A stretch of DNA of 14,031 nt from positions 1-14,031 of the forward strand of contig JAUZEU010000829.1 of NCBI GenBank assembly GCA_030838885.1, read 5' to 3'. Of this stretch, positions 7,493-14,031 are shown one piece after another (positions within the stretch are counted from its first letter, which is position 1; every line of letters begins with the position of its first letter). The notes under the pieces were generated by a model, which was not told the origin of the DNA, searched no databases, and was given only the letters and a program-made list of their open reading frames with translations. A program made the position numbers and the translations under genes. The stretch comes from Bryobacterales bacterium. Lineage in GTDB: Bacteria; Acidobacteriota; Terriglobia; Bryobacterales; Bryobacteraceae.

Positions 7493-8190
7493 TTAAAAAT
7501 TACGGGAGAAAACTGATGGAAGGTCATCTATTGGAGCGAAAGCGCATGGCGGCAATAGCTGATTAACCGAGGGAGTGTAGCTGCCCAGCGCTACCGAGGA
7601 CGCAAAGTCGCCTTTCGAAATGGAAACGGTTCCGGAATTTCCCACAATGAATCCAGTCGCGAAGACGCGGGTGGCCTGCAGGCGATACGCGACAGGGTAA
7701 CCACCGTCCGAAGTCCGTTGTCTGCGCACGACTCTGGAGTGGGGCAGTGGCTTCGGTTATCCGGTCGCGGAAGAGGTGCTGGTGAAAGCGAATGTGAGGA
7801 AATCGAGAGTCGCGGGCAACGGCGTCCCGTTGCAGGGTAGCCCGTTGCTTATTGCGGAGGAAAGAAGCGCGGAAGATTGAGCGCTCGCCACAATGAGCGC
7901 CAGGCTTAGTGGGGGAGCTCGCGGGGACACGCAGAATCGAAGCGGTAACCGGGGGTCCGTTCGGAGGCCGGCCCCCCTATGCGCGAATCCCACTGGTCAC
8001 GTTTATGACCGGCGCAGATGTGGGAGTCGGAACGGCGTAATTCAGCGCACTGAAACACAGCGTGGTACCGGCGACCCGAACGCACCGGCGATTATGATCG
8101 CGGCAGGTTGTTGATCGGAATCCAACCGATTTGCGACGTGGTATTCAGGGTAATGTAACGAGGGGGGGTACCGGCACGGAAGCTTAGCAT
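7493..8190 (-). pseudogene. Probable decayed, frameshifted remnant of a secreted beta-sandwich protein
   Basis: No intact gene is present, but several short minus-strand stretches read like parts of one secreted protein in different frames. 8190-8092 gives 'SFRAGTPPRYITLNTTSQIG' and more, ending at TAA; it looks like a BACON/Ig-type strand pattern. 8075-7977 gives 'LNYAVPTPTSAPVINVTSG' before TAG. 7909-7757 gives a Ser/Ala/Leu-rich segment with 'PATLDFLTFAFTS'. 7729-7493 gives 'FIVGNSGTVSISKGDFASSV' and runs to a stop. Each is closed by a stop or shift, with no start codon or ribosome-binding site that would rescue a single reading. The simplest reading is a gene inactivated by several indels. 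Alternatives are sequencing or assembly errors in one real gene, or chance open frames in GC-rich DNA. The family assignment is weak. Confidence 0.33.
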
Positions 8191-8240
8191 GGCTGGCTTG
8201 ATTTTAACCGGTGAGACTCAGAACGCCGAGAGGATTTCAG

Positions 8241-8669
8241 CTACCAGTCGGCATAATTTGTGCCATCAAGGCTTTTGAGATTGGAACTGCTGCGAACGTC
8301 GAAGATCCCGGGCTCTGTCGAATTTACGGCCTGACCGGCGTCTTCCATAATGATCTTCCAGCTATCCGTGCTGCCCGTTATCGGGTCTTTCGGAACATCG
8401 CGCAGATACCCATCCGAGACGAGATCATGCAGAGCCTGTGGGGCTTTCTGCTTATCGTATGTGTATTCGTCGATCGCGCTGCGCATGGCAAACAGATTAT
8501 TGCGCAGCACGGTTTCTTTCGCCCGTGTGATCGATTTCTGATAAAAAGGGACGGCGACTCCGATGAGAATCACAATAATCGCCATGACGATCATCAGCTC
8601 TATCAGGGTGAACCCGCGTGAAAAAAGCTTGCGCCTGGTCACATCACCACTCTGAATAGGGGGTTCCAT
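8241..8669 (-). CDS. Type II secretion/type IV pilus pseudopilin (GspG-like), second copy
   Basis: This 142-residue protein carries a class III prepilin signal: a 19-residue leader ending 'KLFSRG', then 'FTLIELMIVMAIIVILIG' with Glu at +5 of the mature protein. The peptidase would cut between Gly19 and Phe20, and the Phe would be N-methylated. The hydrophobic helix (20-42) is followed by an amphipathic helix ('RNNLFAMRSAIDEYTYDK') and a small C-terminal domain with 'YLRDVPKDPITGSTDSW' and a terminal 'DGTNYADW', the usual GspG-like layout. I chose the ATG at 8669, which overlaps the upstream gene by 26 bp and has AAGG upstream; a GTG at 8642, right after the upstream stop, is the alternative. 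It is the last intact gene of the secretin operon. It probably assembles into the pseudopilus that pushes cargo through the secretin. Confidence 0.87.
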   Translation of the reverse strand: MEPPIQSGDVTRRKLFSRGFTLIELMIVMAIIVILIGVAVPFYQKSITRAKETVLRNNLFAMRSAIDEYTYDKQKAPQALHDLVSDGYLRDVPKDPITGSTDSWKIIMEDAGQAVNSTEPGIFDVRSSSNLKSLDGTNYADW

Positions 8670-9147
8670 CGGAGGCCTTATCGCTGCTTTTTGTATACAC
8701 ATCGAAAACATTCTGACCACCCCAACCCTGACTTTTCGGATCGTCCTGCATGCTGCGCACACCCCATTCGCGGCTTCGGGTCATGGGATCGATCGGGATT
8801 CGGCGCAGGAACTTCACCTTCGTATCTGCCGCCTGCCCCGCACCTTTGACGCCTTCTACCAGTGCGGCGAGAGTTTTTGGATAGTTAAAGGTATCCACGC
8901 CATCCGGGGGCCCAAGTTTGCCGGCATCAGCATAATCCTTGTACTTATCGATAGCAATGCGCATTTCCTTCAGAGCCTCACGGAGTTCCCGCTCGCGCAT
9001 CCGCCGGACGTTGGAACGCGCGAGCGGCACCGCCATTGACGTGAGCACCAGCAGGATCGTAAAAGCTACGATCAGTTCCACGAGCGTCATGCCCCGGCGC
9101 GGATCCCGGGGCTTTGCTTCCGCGCCCCTGCGCTTCGCGAGAACCAT
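8644..9147 (-). CDS. Type II secretion/type IV pilus pseudopilin, first copy
   Basis: This 167-residue pseudopilin has a 19-residue basic leader ending 'RDPRRG', cleavage before Met20 and 'MTLVELIVAFTILLVLTSMAV' as the N-terminal helix, with Glu at +5. After a charged helix ('RERELREALKEMRIAIDKYK') comes the small C-terminal domain with 'RRIPIDPMTRSREWG' and 'NVFDVYTKSSDKASDGTPYSEW'; the last motif mirrors the end of the next gene, so the two are paralogs. Compared with its partner it has a longer loop in the middle (about residues 75-110). Its ATG is 4 bp after the secretin stop, so it is certainly co-transcribed and likely translationally coupled. It would act in the inner membrane and periplasm as a pseudopilus subunit. 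Confidence 0.88.
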   Translation of the reverse strand: MVLAKRRGAEAKPRDPRRGMTLVELIVAFTILLVLTSMAVPLARSNVRRMRERELREALKEMRIAIDKYKDYADAGKLGPPDGVDTFNYPKTLAALVEGVKGAGQAADTKVKFLRRIPIDPMTRSREWGVRSMQDDPKSQGWGGQNVFDVYTKSSDKASDGTPYSEW

Positions 9148-9151
9148 ACGG

Positions 9152-11656
9152 CTATTTCACATTCACGGCCAGCGCCGGAGGCGTGTTGGACGGAACAGGC
9201 TGGCCATTGGCGCCCCGCATGGAAACACCGGAAACGTTAAGCATGGTGTTGCCCCGTCCGACAGCCTGGAGCACGATGGAGAACAAACCACCGGAGCCGG
9301 ACACGCCGGTTTCCCTCGACAAGCTGACTTCGGCTTGACCCGAATCGTTCAAAATATTCTGAGAGGGCTGGACGGATACGCCGCCTCGCTGGGGCAAATC
9401 GCCCGCAACGATATTGGTGACACGGAGGATTTTAGGGTCGAACTGAAGCTTGGCCGCGGCATTCACCATGTCCTTCACATTTTCCGCGTACACAGTGACG
9501 GTGACGGGTTGACCGAGTTGCGCATCGACGCTGTTGCCCGGCAGGAAACTCAGGCGGGCAGACCCGGGCAGGACCGGTCCGGGGAGCCGCGGAGCTGATG
9601 ATTCGGGCGCAGAGTTGGTCGCGGGAGGCGGCCCGTTTGGTGCGGGGGCTGTCGCTAAGGGAGGCGCTGTCGCCGGGGGCGCGGTCAGGCGAGGCGCTGT
9701 TGCCGGAGGTGCCTCGGGGACGGCCGCGCTGCCCTGCTGCTGAACCGGCGCGACCTTACGCTGACCGTAGCCGACCTTGATCTGGGTGGCGTTGCCGGCA
9801 GCGATCCCCCTCAGGTTGCTTCCGTTAACATCCGGGCCACGGACGATATGTGGAATGATGGCGATCACCAGTTCCGTCTTGGCGCGATTCACGGTCTCGC
9901 CGCTGAAGAGACGCCCCAGGATCGGAATACTGCCGAGACCAGGAATTCCTGTGGTCGCCCGGCTGTCGGTGTTCTGAATGATGCCGCCAATCAAATTGAT
10001 TTCGCCGTCTTTCACACGCAGATCCGCGAGCAGTTTGTTCTGACTGATTTCCGGCTCGGAGACGCCTCCGAGGTCGATTCGGTCCTTGACCTGTGAAATG
10101 TCGAGGTCGACGTGAAGCGATACTTCGTTGTTGTCGTGAACAAATGGGGTAATCTCCACGTTTACGCCGACATCAATGAACGTAAACTGCGTATTCACCA
10201 GCGGACTGATACCGGCGCCCACCCCGCCAATGCCGTTTTGAAAGCTGCCTGTCGCGGTAGGGATTTTGTCTCCGATCTTGATGGAGGCCTTCGCTTTATC
10301 CGCTGCGCGAATTTGCGGGCTCTGCAGAACGCGGGTTCCGGAATTGGTTAACAACGCTTCGAACTGGGCGCCGGGAAGGCTCGTTAAAGAGTAATCGGCA
10401 GAAGAAATGCGCCCCAGCGCGTTCAAAGGAATCTGGGTGCTGGTGGTCGCGGGAGCAGTAGTCGCGGGAGTAGTGATTCCGGTCGTTCCAGTGGTGCCCG
10501 TACTTCCCGTGGCGGTGGTTGTCACTGGCGTGGTAGTGCCTGGGCGGGGCGCAAAGACGGCGCTTGTGTTAATGCCTGCGGCCGCAAACGCCGCAGTCAG
10601 GCTCCGCATATAAGTACTGCTGACCTGCATCGCCACGATGTCCACCACCACCTCGCCACGAGGCTTATCGAGATCTGAGATCAACTTCTCCACGAGCGCC
10701 ATGGTGTCGGATTCCGCCCGGACGACCAATGCATTCTGAGCGGTGAAGTTGAAGACTTTCTGGACGTCGACTACGGTGCGGAGAACAGTGAGCAATTCCT
10801 GCATTTCTTGCGGCGACGTAACATTGCTGAGATAAAAAACTCTGACCACCTGCTCGGCGTATTCGCGGCGCTTGGTGGGATTATCGATCGTTACAAAGAT
10901 GGCGTTCTTCGAAAGCGGCTTCCAAAATGATTTCGTAACTACGGCGATCTGATCGAGTGCTTCTTCCAGGTTCGTGTGGCTGAGATCGATTTGAGCCTGC
11001 TGAATTGTTTGCTGGGCGTTGTATTCTGGATCGAACAGGACATTCAGGCCTGCCACTTTGCTGACGGTCTCAAAGAGGACGCGGGGCTTGTTAGTCATCT
11101 TCAGATCGATAGGATCGTTATTAAGCGGGCGCAGTTCCGGCACCGGAAGCAGCGAGTCCGTTCTGTCCTGAGCTTCGCGTTTGGCCAGTTCCGAGGGGGT
11201 GAGTATCTTGCGCTCCTCGGGCGAGATGGTGGTGGCGGCGGCGTCTGAGCCCGTCTTGTTCCGCTGGATCATCTCGCGCGTGCGGCGCACTTCCTGCGCG
11301 GCGATGTCGGAAGCGGGATCGATGCCGAAAGCCCTTTCGAACTCGGCCAAGGCTTCTTCCAGTTTGCCGGCTGAGCGGAGTTTCTGACCGGTCTTGACAT
11401 GTGCGGCAGCCGCTTCAAAGCGAACCCGGCGGAGTTCCAGGCCATACGAGGGATCCCCTGGATCCTCGGAAGATGCCTGTTCGGCGAGTTCGAGGGCACG
11501 ATCGAAATTCCCTTTCAGTTCCTCTGTGCGCGCTTCATTCCGAAGCCTGTCGCCTTTGCGCGTTTTGGCGCTCAACGGAGCGGCGGGTGCGAGCAGCAGC
11601 GATACGAGCACGAGCGAAAGCAACTGCCGGACCGTCAAGTCATGGAAAGAGTTCAT
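9152..11656 (-). CDS. gspD: Outer-membrane secretin (GspD/PilQ-like) with TPR N-terminus and C-terminal cohesin domain
   Basis: This 834-residue protein forms the outer-membrane channel of a type II secretion or type IV pilus system. Order of parts: a Sec signal (1-30, 'LLSLVLVSLLLAPAAPLSA'); TPR-like helices (35-130); an STN-type domain (190-258, 'VAGLNVLFDPEYN'); a secretin N-domain (268-332, 'VRVFYLSNVTSPQEMQELL'); a Thr/Gly-rich insert (371-408); the secretin core (420-606) with 'GTRVLQSPQIRA', 'GDKIPTATGSF' and the signature 'IPGLGSIPILGRLFSG' (571-586); a Pro/Ala linker (635-698); and a cohesin-like domain (699-834, 'ARLSFLPGN', 'VYAENVKDMVNAAAKLQFDP', 'GGLFSIVLQAVG'). No dockerin is visible in the window. 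The start ATG lacks a clear Shine-Dalgarno sequence. It heads an operon with two pseudopilins and is divergent from smpB, with a 109-bp shared control region. Confidence 0.9.
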   Translation of the reverse strand: MNSFHDLTVRQLLSLVLVSLLLAPAAPLSAKTRKGDRLRNEARTEELKGNFDRALELAEQASSEDPGDPSYGLELRRVRFEAAAAHVKTGQKLRSAGKLEEALAEFERAFGIDPASDIAAQEVRRTREMIQRNKTGSDAAATTISPEERKILTPSELAKREAQDRTDSLLPVPELRPLNNDPIDLKMTNKPRVLFETVSKVAGLNVLFDPEYNAQQTIQQAQIDLSHTNLEEALDQIAVVTKSFWKPLSKNAIFVTIDNPTKRREYAEQVVRVFYLSNVTSPQEMQELLTVLRTVVDVQKVFNFTAQNALVVRAESDTMALVEKLISDLDKPRGEVVVDIVAMQVSSTYMRSLTAAFAAAGINTSAVFAPRPGTTTPVTTTATGSTGTTGTTGITTPATTAPATTSTQIPLNALGRISSADYSLTSLPGAQFEALLTNSGTRVLQSPQIRAADKAKASIKIGDKIPTATGSFQNGIGGVGAGISPLVNTQFTFIDVGVNVEITPFVHDNNEVSLHVDLDISQVKDRIDLGGVSEPEISQNKLLADLRVKDGEINLIGGIIQNTDSRATTGIPGLGSIPILGRLFSGETVNRAKTELVIAIIPHIVRGPDVNGSNLRGIAAGNATQIKVGYGQRKVAPVQQQGSAAVPEAPPATAPRLTAPPATAPPLATAPAPNGPPPATNSAPESSAPRLPGPVLPGSARLSFLPGNSVDAQLGQPVTVTVYAENVKDMVNAAAKLQFDPKILRVTNIVAGDLPQRGGVSVQPSQNILNDSGQAEVSLSRETGVSGSGGLFSIVLQAVGRGNTMLNVSGVSMRGANGQPVPSNTPPALAVNVK

Positions 11657-11666
11657 TTTAATTTGC

Positions 11667-11707
11667 CGACCGGTCGAGATGGCGAATGATGTGCGGACGA
11701 ACGTCCG
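11667..11707. promoter_or_regulatory. Two palindromes in the secretin/smpB divergent intergenic region
   Basis: The perfect 10-bp palindrome CGACCGGTCG (11667-11676) and the inverted repeat CGGACG-AA-CGTCCG (11694-11707) lie 11 and 38 bp upstream of the secretin start. On the minus strand a GATAAT element near 11714-11719 could be a -10, which would place the second repeat just past the transcription start, a common operator position. No regulator gene is nearby, and the -35 is not convincing. Confidence 0.35.
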
Positions 11708-11765
11708 GCTGAATTATCATCGAACTGTCTGACGCGCGACGGCGCGGAGGCGTTTAGGAGAAAGA

Positions 11766-12251
11766 TTGGCCGTACAAAAAGGGGAAGGGCAGAAAGTGCT
11801 GAGCGACAACCGCCAGGCAGGCCATAACTTTTTCCTGCTGGACCGCTACGAAGCGGGGATCGCGCTGACCGGGACCGAGGTGAAGGCGGCGAAAGCCGGG
11901 AAAGTGCAGCTTCGGGATGCCTATGCTGCGGTTGAAGAGAATGAAGCCTGGCTGCTGAACGCGCACATCAGTGAGTATAGCCACGGAAACCAGTTCAATC
12001 ACAGCCCGGTACGGAAGCGTAAGTTGTTGCTGCACAGACGCGAAATCGATAAACTGCACGAGGCAACCCGGGAGAAAGGGCTGTCGATTGTGGCGACCCG
12101 CCTGTATCTCAAGAACGGCAGGATAAAATGTGAGATCGCCCTTGCCAAGGGCAAGAAGTTCCACGATAAACGCGAGACCGAAAGGGCAAAAACGGCTGAA
12201 GCCGAGGCCCGCACGGCAGTTCGCGAAAGTAAGGCACGCTCGTCTTACTAG
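11766..12251 (+). CDS. smpB: SsrA-binding protein SmpB
   Basis: This 161-residue protein has the normal length for SmpB, which binds tmRNA and brings it to stalled ribosomes for trans-translation. Family motifs are clear: 'ALTGTEVKAAKAGKVQLRDAYA' (split here at residues 33-54), 'EYSHGNQFNHSP' and 'RKRKLLLHRREIDKL' in the oligonucleotide-binding barrel, then 'IALAKGKKFHDKRETERAK', the C-terminal tail that enters the decoding centre as a helix. The start is TTG, supported by AGGAG with a 5-nt spacer; no upstream in-frame ATG fits better. pepA follows after 30 bp, so the two are likely one operon. The tmRNA gene itself is not seen in the window. Confidence 0.97.
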   Translation: MAVQKGEGQKVLSDNRQAGHNFFLLDRYEAGIALTGTEVKAAKAGKVQLRDAYAAVEENEAWLLNAHISEYSHGNQFNHSPVRKRKLLLHRREIDKLHEATREKGLSIVATRLYLKNGRIKCEIALAKGKKFHDKRETERAKTAEAEARTAVRESKARSSY

Positions 12252-12281
12252 TCCGCTGCACCCGGAAACGAAAGGATTTGA

Positions 12282-13739
<1,458 letters not shown>

Positions 13740-13740
13740 T

Positions 13741-13819
13741 GGCATCTTGATGCCGAGGAGTTAGTGACCAGCATCGGAAGAATCGTAGAAGAGTCCCACC
13801 CTTTCTACTCCGGGTGGAT
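13741..13819 (+). other. pepA 3' untranslated stretch with two short stems
   Basis: Immediately after the pepA stop, GGCATC-TT-GATGCC (13741-13754) is a perfect inverted repeat with a very short loop. Further on, CCACCC and GGGTGG (about 13797-13818) can form a 6-bp stem. Both precede the intrinsic terminator and could stabilise the transcript 3' end or belong to a small RNA released from it. No coding frame is supported here. Confidence 0.35.
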
Positions 13820-13823
13820 TTGC

Positions 13824-13850
13824 AAGCCCCGTTTTCTCACGGGGCTTTTG
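13824..13850 (+). terminator. Rho-independent terminator of the smpB-pepA operon
   Basis: A 9-bp GC-rich stem (AAGCCCCGT pairing with ACGGGGCTT) with a 6-nt loop (TTTCTC) is followed by a T-rich run (TTTTGCATTTT). It is 84 bp after pepA and in the right orientation to end the smpB-pepA transcript. Confidence 0.85.
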
Positions 13851-13885
13851 CATTTTCGGAACTCTAATAGCCATACAAACCGCAT

Positions 13886-13915
13886 TTGCACGTCCCGGAG
13901 CAGACCCGCTATAAT
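13886..13915 (+). promoter_or_regulatory. Strong sigma70-type promoter at the window edge
   Basis: TTGCAC (13886-13891) and a perfect TATAAT (13910-13915) are separated by 18 bp, directly after a terminator, so a new transcription unit very likely begins here. Transcription would start near 13921-13923. The -10 overlaps the ATG of the open frame at 13914, so if this promoter is real, that frame must start further downstream or the product is an RNA. Confidence 0.5.
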
Positions 13916-14031
13916 GGCGTTTCTGACGGACGTGGTCGATATCCCCTCGAAGCAGAAGGGAGTAGTTCGGGGCTACTTCGCAGCGCTGCGGGACATTGCA
14001 TGCCGAATGCGCAGCGCCTTTAGCCCCCCCT
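13914..14031 (+). CDS. 5' end of a possible protein-coding gene, cut off by the window edge
   Basis: An open frame from ATG 13914 runs to the window end for 39 codons, with mostly G/C third positions. It reads like protein ('MAFLTDVVDIPSKQKGVVRG', then 'YFAALRDIACRMRSAF'). I do not recognise it. A downstream GTG near 13932 would fit better with the promoter that overlaps the ATG, and no good ribosome-binding site is seen for the ATG (GGAG is 13 nt away). The same DNA can fold into a long imperfect hairpin (GGGGCTA with TAGCCCC outside, GCGCTGCG with CGCAGCGC inside), so a structured RNA gene is a real alternative. Confidence 0.4.
   Translation, partial: MAFLTDVVDIPSKQKGVVRGYFAALRDIACRMRSAFSPP

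Noticed and set aside
7951..7977. GC-rich stem GGGGG-T-CCG with CGG-CCCCC that could be a terminator
   Set aside because: There is no T-run on either side and it lies inside the degraded coding region, so it is probably incidental.
13924..14031. Possible tRNA or tmRNA because of 'GTTCGGGGC' near 13966
   Set aside because: No acceptor stem, anticodon arm or CCA arrangement can be built, and no tmRNA 5' end or tag frame is present.

Overview
The window looks like a chromosomal segment of an Acidobacteriota bacterium, probably of the Solibacter/Bryobacter type. This is inferred from the GC-rich sequence, a secretin fused to a C-terminal cohesin-like domain next to two pseudopilins, large Cys-containing secreted proteins with a 'CQTNLLF...GFxTGIAISNT' C-terminal domain, and short secreted proteins ending their signal peptide in 'CAQQ' or 'FAQ'. 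No tRNA, rRNA, insertion sequence or CRISPR array is visible.

Layout. (1) 108-2839, minus strand: a small DUF2905 membrane protein and a two-gene unit. The unit is a Tat-exported alkaline-phosphatase-superfamily hydrolase followed directly by a 404-residue cytoplasmic protein I do not recognise, whose GTG start abuts the stop codon of the hydrolase gene. A good sigma70-type promoter lies in front of the unit. (2) 2936-3715, plus strand: a small secreted protein, NTF2-like at its N-terminus and beta-rich at its C-terminus. (3) 3751-7145, minus strand: two tandem paralogous secreted proteins of about 550 residues with eight matching cysteines, separated by a perfect 14-bp hairpin. (4) 7146-8240: about 1.1 kb without an intact gene. 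The half nearer the pseudopilins holds what looks like a frameshifted remnant of a secreted beta-sandwich protein. (5) 8241-11656, minus strand: an operon of secretin-cohesin and two type IV/II pseudopilins, part of a type II secretion or type IV pilus-like machine whose other parts are not in this window. (6) 11766-13739, plus strand: smpB (trans-translation) and pepA (M17 leucyl aminopeptidase), ending in an intrinsic terminator at 13824-13850. tmRNA-SmpB tags proteins for degradation and PepA trims the resulting peptides, so the pairing makes functional sense. (7) 13886-14031: a promoter-like TTGCAC-N18-TATAAT and an open frame running off the window edge.

The window is largely about the cell envelope. 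It combines export machinery (secretin and pseudopilins), secreted proteins that could be its cargo (the paralogs and the NTF2-like protein) and a Tat-exported hydrolase, with a housekeeping pair (smpB-pepA) on the other strand. The link between the secretion genes and the neighbouring secreted proteins is only positional. The items I find most worth following are the eight-Cys paralog pair with its intervening hairpin, the hydrolase/unknown-protein couple, the secretin-cohesin fusion and the decayed region.
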